Shown here: positions 1 through 10,219 of the stretch, in pieces | Numbering within the stretch: position 1 is the stretch's first letter | Layout: each line of letters opens with the position of its first letter | From: Halichondria panicea | Taxonomy: Eukaryota > Porifera > Demospongiae > Suberitida > Halichondriidae | DNA: 64,000 nucleotides | NCBI RefSeq assembly: GCF_963675165.1 | Contig: NC_087386.1 | Location: forward strand, 4,284,169-4,348,168 | Reading direction: 5' to 3' | The notes under the pieces: model-generated | What the model saw: only the letters and a program-made list of their open reading frames with translations | The model's database searches: none | What the model was told of the DNA's origin: nothing | Program-made: the position numbers and the translations under genes

Positions 1-260
1 TGGGGTGCAATACACCATCCAAACTTTATGGGACCACTACCATTGGAAAACTTATGTTTTTATGTACCCAAACAGCTTACTTGATTGGCTTGAACGCTGA
101 AAGAATGATCTTGAAGCCCAAAAATATAGCTCAAAAAACAACAAATGACCTTTTGCAATGAATAACATTAAAAATCGTAAGTAGGATTGTACCGTCCAAC
201 TTCTGTTGAAAACATTGGTGCACGTGATGCGTTTCCAATCCCTTTCCTATGCTTCTTCTT

Positions 261-682
261 CAGAGGAGGTCGGACATCACTTGAACTTTCACTAATTATG
301 ACCTTTTAATGACATTCCAGGCCAAATTTCTTTTCGTTTTTGCTGACTCAGCAGTAGAACATGACTGGATCTAGGCGGATCTAGCTAGTATGGGTATTAT
401 GTGCTGATAGGGTTAGGTCCAGTAACCATCACAGACACCAAACACAACTAGTTGTCAACAGAATCAGTGACAGAAACCGTGCATAAATATTGTCTCATGA
501 ATCAGTCGCCCTCTATAACATAGACTCGCGATTAGGCCGCCCAACTTTTAGAGGGCAGCTGAAATAGAGACTAGAGCAGAAGTACAGTAGACGCTACTGC
601 TGAGTCAACAAAAACGAAAAGCAATTTGGTCATTAAAAGGTCATAATTAGTGAAAGTTCAAGTGATGTTCGACCTCCTCTGC
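261..682. mobile_element. hAT-like MITE with 8-bp target duplication
   Basis: The ends are inverted repeats starting CAGAGGAGG and ending CCTCCTCTGC; the inverted arms continue for about 50 bp and include the motif ACTTTCACTAATTATGACC and its complement. The direct repeat TTCTTCTT flanks the element on both sides, as expected for an 8-bp hAT target duplication. There is no coding capacity. A second copy with the same ends sits at 41660-42112. Confidence 0.85.
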
Positions 683-940
683 TTCTTCTTATAGCCTCGA
701 TCCCAGGCCGAGTTTTCGCTTTTATAACGGTTAGGCAAACGTAGCTTCTTCTAAAACATCAGGCCTCACCCAACTAAATAGAGAAGTCAATTATGACGTC
801 ATAATTAAGAGGCGTGGCTTCCGGTCAAAATTTCGGCACTGCGCAGCTGATAAGTTTTGCCCTCTCTTCCAAAAAATCCTGGCTACGCTCCTGTTAGCAA
901 TAGCTAGTATAGCTTTATGTTATCTAGCTTTTTGACACAT
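683..940. other. Gene-free stretch, repeat debris
   Basis: No exon is visible. A TAGCCTCG terminus of the 9-bp-duplication family (see 54576-54626) appears near 689, followed by ordinary AT-rich DNA. From about 890 the sequence becomes collinear with the stretch starting near 47270, upstream of locus E exon 7. Confidence 0.5.
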
Positions 941-1140
941 CCACCGAGGCATCAGCACTTTCATTATACAAGAGGAGCTTAATAGAAACAGAAGCTATCA
1001 CCTAATCCACCGAGGCATCAGCGCCCGCTGTACTTTCATTATACAAGAGGAGCTGAATAGCAATAGAAGCGATCGGCTAATCCGCTGTACTTTCATTATA
1101 GAAGAGGAGCTTAATAAAAACAAAAGCTATCGGCTAATTG
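941..1140. repeat. Tandem repeat, about three units of 60-75 bp
   Basis: The unit reads roughly CACCGAGGCATCAGC, then a TACTTTCATTATA segment, then an AGAGGAGCTTAATA segment and AAGCTATCGGCTAAT. About three units are present here; the homologous place near 47310-47470 has two. The unit starts with the terminal motif of the TGCCTCGGTG MITE family, so it probably arose by slippage at a MITE end. Confidence 0.7.
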
Positions 1141-1600
1141 GTTATGATATTCAAGTAGAAGCGTACGTAGATCTAATTTTTTTGCACTTCCTGTCAATGG
1201 AAAGGGGTGGATCTGCAATGAAGTCAGAGGCTGCCGGTAGTGTACAATGCAACTTTACAGCTCTTTTAACACTTGCATAGCTAATAAACAGCTATATATA
1301 GCGCTTTAGTGCAAGGCTAACTTGTAAGTTGAATAAACATTTTGTGCAAACAGATGTGAAGATTCTAAAGAGACGCAACGGTCTTCACTGTAAATCAAAC
1401 TATATAGCCGTAACTCGAGAAAGAAGCTAAATCCACGTATGAAAAACCATAAGAACGTGACTAGAAGCCTATAGAAGCTGTTAGTTTTCGTCTCGTTGCA
1501 ATCGTTGAGCAGTTACAGCTGGAATACATACATGCACACACACACAGCTCTACCGTATCTCTCGTGCGGCTATACCTCGAGGCATGTTTATATTAATTTC
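1141..1600 (+). mobile_element. Dispersed non-autonomous repeat (family 1)
   Basis: This is one of four copies in the window (others near 31330-31668, 33985-34315 and 47470-47910). All share GCGCTTTAGTGCAAGGC, a CATAACTCGAGAAAGAAGC-like segment, GTTGAGCAGTTACAGCTGGA, a CA-rich tract, and the end CGTGCGGCTAYRCCTCGAGGCAT. No protein is encoded. In this copy and the one at 47.5 kb the element directly precedes the same death-domain exon, so it belongs to the duplicated block. Confidence 0.7.
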
Positions 1601-1608
1601 TGTTGCAG

Positions 1609-1820
1609 TACCTGGGCCATTATCTATTCAGCAGCTAAGAGAAAAATACAATGTCACTATTGAGCAACTTAACAGTGAAATAGAGGAAAAGGACATTCCC
1701 TACTTGGCTGAGAATTTTGACAGGATTGAGTATTACTTCCATGCATTTGATGAACTTGACTGAGAGTGAAAAAACAGATTTACAAAATGAAAATTGCAGT
1801 CAAATTGCAATGAGTAATTG
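1609..1820 (+). pseudogene. Broken death-domain exon, locus A
   Basis: An acceptor (tgttgcag) is followed by sequence almost identical to the death-domain exon at 47939-48271. The reading frame starts with QQLREKYNVTIEQLNSEIEE but is lost at 1741-1744, where four extra bases (atgc) are inserted relative to the other copy. Homology stops at 1820, where a fragment of the TGCCTCGGTG MITE begins, so the last helices and the donor site are gone. The exon would have been symmetrical (phase 1 at both ends), so skipping it would leave the rest of the gene in frame. Intact upstream exons, if any, lie outside the window. Confidence 0.85.
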
Positions 1821-2057
1821 TGATGCGATAGGTCTGGTTCTACCTGTGGACGTTCATGAAATGATGATGAAGCCATGTGATGTATTTTTGCTGCATGCAA
1901 AAGAGTGGGTAATGATGAACATGATTGTTGTTAAAAACGATCGATGCCAAAAATTAAATTTAAGATCAGTACTGATGGGTGCATCAGCAGAGCCTTGCAG
2001 CTCTCTTCAATAGCTAGCGTTCTAGTGCAGAGCTAGCCTTGACCCCAGGCCGATTTG
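1821..2057 (-). mobile_element. Fragment of TGCCTCGGTG-family MITE
   Basis: The motifs TTTGCTGCATGCA, AAACGATCGATG, GCAGAGCCTTGCAGCTCTCTTC and TCTAGTGCAGAGCTAG match the reverse strand of the MITE copies at 18895-19462 and 8586-9952. The fragment replaces the 3' half of the death-domain exon. Confidence 0.65.
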
Positions 2058-2223
2058 TCTCCAATTTAACGCTAGGTCGTCTCGTACTTTTGTAGAATTA
2101 CAGTACTGGTAAAGATTATTGACACCATCTGCATGCCCATGCAAGAGCTAGCTAGTATATAACTGTACTTTAGTGCAGCACTAAGCTTCTTTAGCTAGCT
2201 AGCTAACAATAGTTCTACACAAA

Positions 2224-2760
2224 TGAAAGCACCGTGGGTGCTGCGTGATGCCTCGGTGAGGTGCCATAGCTACTATTTTAGTTTTGCTGCATGCAGGCAG
2301 AATCACAGGTAGCCTCCTTCACAAGGCCTTCTTCAGTGCGGCCTGGAATCGAGGCTAAATCACAGGGAAACGGAAACTCGGATAATGATCGACCATTAAA
2401 AACGATCGATGTCAAAGTTCAAGTCTACAATTAATGGCTGCATCAGCAGAGCCTTGCAGCTCTCTTCTCACTTTGCAGCTACCAATAGCTATATCGTTCT
2501 AGTGCAGAGCTAGCAACACTCGGTGGACAAGTTTTGCTACGCACTCTTCTGAAAAGGCTGCAAGGCATTCCAAGTAAGCAAAGCATTATTTTGCAAATCC
2601 ACGGTATGACTAGAAGCATATGAAACTTTTACTTGCACTTCATTGACCCTTGAGCAGCTATAGCAGTATACACAGACACAGACACACACACACACACACA
2701 CGCACACACACACTACTGTATATACCTCGCTTGTACATGCACACCAAGGCGTAATAAACT
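2224..2760 (-). mobile_element. TGCCTCGGTG-family MITE, reverse orientation
   Basis: It runs from GAAAGCACCG and GATGCCTCGGTG to a CA microsatellite and a decayed CACCAAGGC end. It shares internal blocks with the copies at 8586, 14345, 18895 and 46850. A 48-bp element (2310-2357) is nested in it. Confidence 0.7.
2310..2357. mobile_element. 48-bp TAGCCTC...GAGGCTA mini-element with 9-bp duplication
   Basis: The element begins TAGCCTCC and ends GAGGCTA. It is flanked on both sides by AATCACAGG, and the interrupted sequence (AATCACAGGGAAA) continues as in other MITE copies. Length, ends and 9-bp duplication match the element inserted in a coding exon at 54576-54626. A 9-bp duplication is typical of Mutator-like transposition; that assignment is inferred. 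Confidence 0.8.
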
Positions 2761-3086
2761 CATTGAAGAGTAAACTAAGCAGGATAAAAGCTGACTTTCT
2801 GGACATGAGTAATTGATTAGGAGGTCTGGCTTCCGGTTAACCCCCTAAAAATACGCGCCACAGGGAGTTCTGCACCCTTTAACTAATTAAGGATTATTTT
2901 CGGATGCGTGGTAGAAATTTTTGTATCAATAGCTGGAGTACCTACAAAAAGAACTTTTCAATGTCACTATCCTGAGAAATATCGTAGTTCGTACGAAAAT
3001 TTGTACTAACAATGCATGTTATCTTTACCAATCACATCAATTATCAGCGCATCCATGCACTTTATACATACATTTAATTTATGCAG
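2761..3086. other. Intron-like stretch before locus A exon
   Basis: No exon is seen. Bases 2930-3010 include short CGTACGAAAATTTGTAC-like motifs related to the TTTTCGTA foldback repeats near 15.8 and 35.5 kb. The stretch ends in the acceptor tttatgcag. Confidence 0.5.
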
Positions 3087-4706
3087 TCCCTAAACAAGAA
3101 AGTCAATCTCTTACAACAGCTGAAAGGCCAAATTTGTGCCAATCATCGGATTTTAATATGAAGCGAACGTATGTGTGTTTTGCTTGTGGCTGTGATCGCT
3201 GCTGTTTACTGGATCGTGTACTAGGGAAAAAATGCCCTAATCAAAAACAGTATCCATTTCCTAAAATTGGTTTGAGTCAAGAGTTGTCTGACGATGTGAT
3301 GTGTGATTTAAACGAATTTAAAGAATCTCTACTGAACCAATCAAGAAGAATTCATGGTATGTTTCTTGAATTAATGACCCACACATTCGAAACTCTAAAG
3401 AAGAAGAAAGTGGATATTGAAAAGGTGAAGTATTATCTGAGATCACTATTTCCCCTTGATTGGCGTTTTCTGGCTATACTCTCTCAGGAAGAAGTAAATC
3501 TATCGGGTGATTTCAACTCTGTGCAAGATTTCTATAAACTTAGTTATTTTTTGCAAGAAAGATACTGTACTTGGTACAACTATGATTTGATAGCACGGCT
3601 GCGGAAAAAATTTCTTTATCGTTGGAGGAAAGATTCGAAATTAGAGAATTATGAGAGTTCGTTTAAAGATATTGTCTATCGTAGATGTTTTCTTTATTTA
3701 GACAACGGTGGTAAAACCCCCAAATATCAGACCGAAGTTGTTTGTAAGATTGATATTGATTATAAAGAATTGTCACAGCCACTAATTGAACACTTAACGA
3801 GTGTGTTTGCCAACGCTATTGGTTTGGGTAAGTATCATTTGGTTTTCAAAAAAGTTATAGAAGGTTGTACTGAACTAGTGTTTCGAGCACCTCAATACAT
3901 CATGAAGCTAAAGAAATTATCACCGTATCAGGTGCGTAGCTTAAGAGAACATAACATTATTGCAGTCAGAATCAGTGATCGGTACCTCTTTAGACATGAT
4001 CATGGCTTACTCAGCGCTTGTGAAAAAAACTTGGAACTTTTAGACAAGGTTAAAGTTGATGTATCTCCTTGCACACTGTGGACGGGTTTGCATAATGGTC
4101 AACCATGCACTGTTTTAAAGTATGAGGCAAAAGAAACCAAATCAAGCTACACTGAGTACACTCACTACATTCTGGAAAACAAACACGAGCATGTAGTGAA
4201 AGCCGATTGCATACATTTGGATGACGAGCTTTCACATAATCCAATAATTGTACTTAGACAAGTACATTTGCAGACAATCAATGGTTATCTTTCTTCAACT
4301 CGTAGTGTCTTGTCTGAAATAGAACAGCTTTCATTTTTATTGGACATTGCTAAGGGCTTTGCTAGTCTACAGAAGGATACTTCTGCCTATTTCAGAGGAA
4401 CTGAAAACTCAGTTTTTATACACGTTGAAGAAAGTATTGGCAACTTAATTGCACAGTTTTTCCCTGTGTATAAGCAATCATACTTTCCACGTGCTCAGGA
4501 GTATGCAGCCGCAGTATCTTCAGCAGATTTGATATGGCTTAGAAGAACAACAATTTTGTTAGATCGTGAAAGCAATGATGAAAAATCGGAGCTACCCGAG
4601 AGTCATGTACTATACAACATTTTTAAGCACAAGTGGTTGTCAGATGATGAGCGTTTACGCCCTCGTGATGTATCACAAGTTGCTAAAGAGGTTGAATACA
4701 TTCGAG
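3087..4706 (+). CDS. Locus A exon: alpha/beta module plus degenerate kinase-like domain
   Basis: The exon is bounded by tttatgcag and gtaagt, is 1620 nt long and has phase 1 at both ends. Its N-terminal part has paired cysteines (FACGCDRCC). Next comes an alpha/beta module: an FKDIVYRRCFLYL helix, a VVCKIDIDY strand, GCTELVFRAPQYI, LSPYQVRSLREHNIIAV. I recognise this kind of module from invertebrate NTPase and death-domain proteins but cannot name it firmly. The C-terminal third resembles a kinase fold: FLLDIAKGFASLQ at the helix-E position and an HKWLSDDERLRP segment at the end. The HRD and DFG motifs are absent, so it is at best a pseudokinase. The exon is paralogous to 48759-50417. The first half is clearly diverged from that copy; the last third is nearly identical to it. 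Confidence 0.85.
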
Positions 4707-4770
4707 GTAAGTCAGCAATATTCAAGAATATTGTTCACATAATTATAACTATGTAATTTTCTCACCGTAG

Positions 4771-6633
4771 ATTTGGAGAAGACAAGGCTAGAAATGATTG
4801 ATGTAGTAAGCAACTCGGAGTTTCAGGAAGTATCACATTTGAATATGATCCTTATCGGGCACACTGGAGTCGGAAAGACCTCAATTCGAAAGCATCTACA
4901 AAACCTTTTATTTGCCAAGAATGAAACCAGTACTATCCTATTTGAACATGAGCTTCTATTTGTACAAACAGTTGAATTGTTGCCTGATACCAATATCCCA
5001 GTTTTCCAACGTAATGATGCAGTATACAGTAGTGAGAAGGATAAGGTGTTTCTTACTTTGTGGGACACAGGGGGCCAGCCAATGTTTCAGGATCTTCTTC
5101 CTTGCTTCGCCAAATTCAGATCCATTTATGGCGTTGTGTTTCGTATCAGTGATTTTTCGAATGATTCTAACGCTGTTACAAGACCCACTTGTCCACTTGA
5201 GAGCGAAAGTGAATCTCCATATACTTGCAAAGAGTACATTAAACGATGCCTTGCTTTTTTGGAGTTCTTTGCATTTGATATGAATCAAAGGTTTATTCAA
5301 CTACCTAATGAAGTAAAAAATGCATTGTTTCAAAATGCTGCTGATGATATAAGCCTTTTTCCTAAAGTCGCTTTAATTGGAACTTTTAAGGACAAGATGA
5401 TGCAAGACAATGCCGTAAGGGGAAAGTACAATGATTTCAAGAAAAATTTGCTTCAAACTAATTTTGTTGAAAGGTCCCTTTGCCCAAGCTATGATGACAC
5501 TGTGTTTGAAGTAGACAACACTAAATCAGGAGATTCCTGTGAAGACCCTGGTATTAAAGATTTACGTGAGAAGATAATCACGGAAACGCAGCTCACAAAG
5601 ACAAAGATACCTTTGAAATGGATTGCATACAAACTTGACTTGGAAAATGAATCACGATTACAACGGCCCTGCACAGGCATTGTAACCCTTAGTAAAGCTA
5701 ACGAAATAGCAAAGAAGCAGCAAATCAGCTCAAGTGCAGCTCTAAGTTATTTTCATGAACTAGGAATATTTCTGTGGTACCGTGAGACAGAATCTCTAAA
5801 CAGTTATGTAATTGTGGAATCAAGACATCTGCTATCTATTCTAGGCACTCTTCTTAACCCAAAAACATTCATTAGTTTCCCTGGTGAATGGAAAAACCTT
5901 CAGGAACATGGCATACTGAATAATGATGTCGGTTTTACGCTTCTTGACGAGACTATGAGCAGGACAGGGGTTGATCGTGAATGGATTTTTAGCTTTTTTA
6001 GAGAGCACCACCTAATAATGAACTTGTCAGCTGAAGGCTACTTCATTCCCTCTCTACTTCAAGTACTCCCGATTTGTTCAAATCCTTTCCACATTTGTGA
6101 TGCAATTTGTTCTATGTGCACCCTCCTCCCACAAGCCAAAGATATGGAAGTAGCCCCATTATTTTTAGTGCCTAAGTGTAAGTGCATACCACCTGGCTTT
6201 TTCCCTCGACTAATGACAATGCTTGCTGGAATTCAAGACGGCGAGATAATTTGGAAGATATCAGTAAGCACGATGAGCTGCAAAAACGTGGTTTCATTTA
6301 TTGTAGGTGGTAACGCTTTCCTTGTTTTCACTGAATTCATTGATTGTATTCGAATCTACTGTACTTCTGTTCCTAGTGCAAGCATTTCCCAATTGCTGTG
6401 TAGAGGCATCTTGCGTCAAATAAGAGCCCAAATTGAGCGGCTCTTTTTGGAGAGTAGTAGCCTTCCAATCATAATTACATTCGCTTGTCCTTGCTCCAAG
6501 TCCCTTCATTTTTTACCTTCTGTGCCGGCTAACTCGCATGATAAAGTGATTTGTACTGAGCACCCAGGATATGTTTTTGAACCTTGTGAAAGTCATCTGA
6601 AGTGGCTACAAAAGAAAATTACTTCAGATAGAG
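4771..6633 (+). CDS. Locus A exon: Roc GTPase and COR domain (ROCO protein)
   Basis: The acceptor caccgtag and donor gtaagt bound a phase 1-1 exon of 1863 nt. It begins after a 64-nt intron that joins IRD to LEKTR. The Roc domain shows a P-loop, GHTGVGKT (about residues 29-36 of the exon), a switch II motif, LWDTGGQP (about 96-103), and GTFKDK in place of the usual specificity motif (about 205). COR follows from about residue 285 (IPLKWIAYKLDLE) through a winged-helix-like region to CIPPGFFPRL. ROCO proteins couple a dimerising GTPase to signalling domains in the cytoplasm. The frame is open throughout, unlike the paralogue at 50465-52356, which carries a 2-bp insertion. Confidence 0.92.
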
Positions 6634-6684
6634 GTAAGTTTAAAATGTATACATGCAACAGAAATGTACATTCCTCATGTGCAG
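6634..6684 (+). other. 51-nt intron that is in frame in this copy
   Basis: The stretch starts gtaagt and ends tcatgtgcag. It is a multiple of three and lacks a stop, so a simple ORF scan reads through it. The paralogous intron at 52357-52415 is 59 nt and contains a stop, yet the flanking exons rejoin in the same phase (SDR to DAEEQL). That shows it is a real intron. Confidence 0.85.
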
Positions 6685-8550
6685 ATGCTGAAGAACAGCT
6701 CAAAATTGCCCTGGAAGAAGGAGGAGTGGACGTACTTGTATCAACAGTGCTGTTTGTGGGATCTAACTTTTCTGATCAGATTGTAATGGATGACAGAGAA
6801 TCTGGTTCGACAAGTATTTCCAGGTTTTTCATTCTAGAAGACAACAACTTAAAATTATTACAATCTGAAGTTGTAGAAGCATTTTTAGCGAGTAACGCAG
6901 CCGAGTTAAAGCAAAAGTTTCCGAGTGATCAAGATAGTTCATGTGATCCACCCAAGACTGAAGCCTCTGCAAATTATATATCAGAATCGAAAGATTACTT
7001 GCCCAAGGCTGAAACGTCTGCAAATGATTTATCAGAATCGAAAAATTTTTTGCCCAAGGCTGAAACGTCTGCAAAGGATTTATCAGAATTGAAAGATTTC
7101 TTACCGCACAAACAACACAGTCCACTTAAGTCTTATGCTGTCAATGAACCACAGCAAATTGCTGGAGATGATGAACATCATATTACAAAACGCGAGGAAC
7201 ATAGCTCACCTGCATCTACATCTATGCATATCCCAACTGATCAGCTAACACATAATAAAAGTCGCATAGTCACATTAATGCAAGGTGCTAGTGATGAGCT
7301 ACAAAGTCTCCATTTAATGAATGCAATAGAGTGTAAGCATTCTCTTATCTTAACAATTTTACCATTGCTTACTCCGCAACTATCATCTTTCGGTATTCTT
7401 GATGTTCAGTTCACAGCGGAGATGCTTGAAAAATTTCCAGATATTTCTGAAAAATGGATAGTAATAGCTCCATCATTGATGAAGACTTCAAAAAATGAAA
7501 TTGATCTCGTAGAAAACAGTCCACATAGGCATAAATTTGCTTTAAATTTTTCTGGTGGAGTTCTTTTTTCTAGTCATGAAGAAGTTTTAAAAGTGTTGAG
7601 GACTTTGCGTAGCATGAACAAAGAACAGATTCCCTATTCTTGGTTTTATCTCTGGAGTTTTGTTAAAAACACACTTCAACTAAACAATTCAAAAATAATT
7701 ACTCTTGATACTGTTATTCGCATTTCAGACACTTGTGGTATCGAGTCTGGTCAGCAGCTACAGGACGCTCTTGCATATCTACATAAATGTGGTCTGCTAA
7801 TCTACTTTAAAGATATTCTCCCCAATGTTATTTTTGAAGATGTCTCCTTGCTCATGTCTTTAATGATTTCTTTGCTCAAAAACATTAAATATACTGGGCT
7901 ACTTACAGATACTGACTTTCATGCTGTTCAAAATGTTTATGATAGTATTTTTACATATGATAATGTTATAAAGCTACTCAAAGGGTTATGCTTACTCTCT
8001 CAAATTAGCTCGCATCAGTTCTTAATGCCATGTGTTCTCACAACGTCTCTAAGCCCTCAAGATTTGAGTATCTATTGCAAAGAACCTTGTCTTGTAGTTC
8101 AACACCCAATGGCTACCAACGTTTTTGGATTTTTGATCTGCTTTGTAACGTCTCAAGAAAGCAGCGACTTCTGGCCATGGAAAATACTCACAAATCCGAA
8201 TACGGGAGATCCAGTTTGCATATTTTCAAACTGTGCACAGTTTTCTCTGCCTGGATATGATTGTATGATAACATTGTTTGCATCTAACTCATGTGTTAGG
8301 ATTTATACTGAGTACAAGAATTATCAACCACCTTTGTTTCTGATCAAGACAGCTGTGATTCGTGGGATTGAAAAAGCATGCAAATGTTATCAATTGGAAT
8401 CGCTGGCTTGTGATGTTGGGTTTAATTGCATTTGTGGTTCCACAGACATTGAGCATAATATGATTTGGCTTGAACAAAGTTTGATATGTTCTTTCAACTC
8501 GGAGCAGACTTTTAAGCTGTCACAATCACAGCAACGCTGGTTTGATGAAG
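6685..8550 (+). CDS. Locus A exon: linker repeats and second COR-like region
   Basis: This is a phase 1-1 exon of 1866 nt. A short alpha/beta stretch (GGVDVLVSTVLFVG) is followed by a low-complexity linker with three copies of a 17-18 residue unit (core PKAETSANDLSESK). About residue 300 a second COR-like region starts: IPYSWFYLWSFVKNTLQ, a winged-helix-like segment, LPNVIFEDVSLLMSL, and a C-terminal beta-rich part ending SQSQQRWFDEG. It aligns in layout with the first COR (IPLKW...) and with locus C (MPIWWSF...LPNTVFVD), but no P-loop precedes it. The protein therefore seems to have one Roc and two COR-like regions. The paralogue is 52416-54254. Confidence 0.85.
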
Positions 8551-8585
8551 GTATGTAAGTATACATTACACCATGCAAGTGTATT

Positions 8586-9952
8586 ATGCCTCGGTGTGCA
8601 TGCGCAAGCGAGGTATACTGTGCATGTTTGTGCATGTGTGTGTCTGTGTGTGTGTGTGTTTGTCTGTTTGTAGATTGCTCTAGGGATCAATGAAATGCAA
8701 GTAAGAGTTTCTATAATTATAGGCTTCTAGTCATGTTTTCAATTCGTGGATTTGCAAAATAATGCTTTGTTCCACCAAGTTATGCCTATAGTTTTATTTA
8801 CTTGGAATGTGATTGCAGCGTTTTCAGAAGAGTGCGTAGCAAATCTTGTCCATGGAGTGTTGCTACTCTACTTAGTCTGCACTAGAATGCTAGCGATTAG
8901 TATGGCTGCAAGAGTGAGAAGAGAGCTGCAAACTCCGTTGATGCAGCAGTCATTAATTTAGAATTGGACTTTTGGCATCGATCGTTTTTACAATCACGTC
9001 GATCATTTCCCACTCTTCGAGTTTCCCTGTGCATGCAGCAAAATTAAAATGTTCATCATGATTAGTGTTTGTATAAGCTATTGCTAATAGCTATAGATCT
9101 AGTTAGCCTCTATACAGGCTCTCCTTTTTCTCTTTTTCTGTTCTTTATCACAATCGTTCAATAAGATAAAATACTGTATTAATCGTTCAATGAGATAAAA
9201 TACGGTATTAATTGGAGGAATAAAGAAAGAAATAGACGTAGAGTTAGAAAAAAGGATAGTCTGTATCGGGAAGTCGCGTGAGGGTAGAAGGGTGAAAATA
9301 AGCGTTGGCATGCTGAGCTAGAGATGTTGGGCTGCCCACGCAGAGATCTATGACTAATAAAGCAGCAAGCTGGACATGGACTTGGAACTGGAAGTTTGCA
9401 AGCACTATAGCTAGCTATACCTTAGGCTTAGCTATGATCTACTAGTCTAGATTGAATTTGCAATTGTTTGTTCAGATTCTATCAGACTATCACCTTTTCT
9501 TGTGTGTTTCTACATGCTATATAGTCTATAGTTAGATCAAGAATAGCTTATAGTCATCATTATCATATAGCAGGTACGTAGCTACTGCCACCAGAGCTGG
9601 CCACGCTGGTTCTCTGATCTGACTTGCAGCACAGCTTGGTGTTGTCTCAGTACAACTCTGAATGCGTGGGAGAATACCTTACGTTACGGTTATGGGCTGC
9701 ATATCGCCCACGTTCATAAAAATCCTCGCGATTTCCCAAACCAGGCCTTACTTTTTCTTAACTCTACGCCCATTTCTTTCTTTACTGCCTCACTATGTCT
9801 TTCTTATGATTTATGGATGAACAGTGACAACAGCAAGAAAAAGTAAGGCCTGGGAACGAGGCTAAGAGATCTAGTTATTATAGCTTTATGTTATGTTAGC
9901 TTTGACACCTCCACCGAGGCATCAGCATCTGCGGTGGGTGCTTTCATTATAC
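8586..9952 (+). mobile_element. TGCCTCGGTG-family MITE, split by a nested element
   Basis: The left end ATGCCTCGGTG and right end CACCGAGGCAT form terminal inverted repeats, and a GT-rich tract follows the left end. Internal blocks (GTGGATTTGCAAAATAATGC, GTGTTGCTACTCTACTTAG, AGAGAGCTGCAA) are shared with the copy at 18895. The element is cut at about 9103 and resumes at 9867. Its right end lies only about 30 bp before a death-domain exon. Confidence 0.75.
9104..9866. mobile_element. TAGCCTC...GAGGCTA element with 9-bp duplication
   Basis: The ends TAGCCTC and GAGGCTA are inverted. AGATCTAGT lies immediately before the left end and again just after the right end, with two extra bases. Internally a tandem of AATCGTTCAATRAGATAAAATAC is seen near 9150-9210. 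No transposase is encoded. The element belongs to the same family as 2310-2357, 38631-39233 and 54576-54626. Confidence 0.75.
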
Positions 9953-9982
9953 TGGCATTTGAATACCAACTTTGTATTACAG

Positions 9983-10219
9983 GTATTTCTTCAGATGATG
10001 ATTCCATAACAGTAAACAGAATTTTTAGAAAGTTCTTAGCTCGGTCTAAAGTGTGGTATGAAGTAGGAATGGAACTTGGTCTTGACACTCCAACACTGTC
10101 ACGAATATCATTGAGGTACCAGAATAACCCGGATCTTGCCTTAATGGAAGCTGTCCGACAGTGGTTCAAGAAAACTGATAACCCACAACTTCTCGATGCA
10201 TCTCTTGGACTTGAACAAG
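9983..10219 (+). CDS. Locus A exon: C-terminal death domain, lacks the insertion of copy E
   Basis: The acceptor tattacag and a gtatga donor bound 79 codons, phase 1-1. The joined protein reads WFDEG then ISSDDDSITVNRIFRKFL. The rest is a death-domain pattern: VWYEVGMELGLDTPTLSRIS, ALMEAVRQWFKK. Compared with 54363-54644 it lacks the 60 bases made by a transposon insertion, so it shows the pre-insertion state (CTCTTGGAC at the target). The next exon is uncertain. The first exon of locus C at 16128 is in the right phase, so locus A and locus C may be one gene. If the donor were not used, the ORF would run to a stop at 10306-10308. Confidence 0.85.

Noticed and set aside
941..1140. CRISPR-like or regularly spaced repeat array
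   Set aside because: Only three units without unique spacers, at a MITE end in a eukaryotic genome.
4823..5300. Overlapping ORFs in other frames of the Roc exon, repeated at 50517-50994
   Set aside because: They are shadows of the conserved Roc-COR frame. Their duplication only reflects the duplication of the gene.
6178..6237. Possible 60-nt intron (gtaagt...ctaatgac...ag) in locus A, 62 nt in E at 51898-51959, which would remove the E frameshift
   Set aside because: The segment encodes CIPPGFFPRLMTML, which aligns with CIRSGVFCCLVVDV of locus C, so it is conserved coding sequence. Optional splicing cannot be excluded without RNA.
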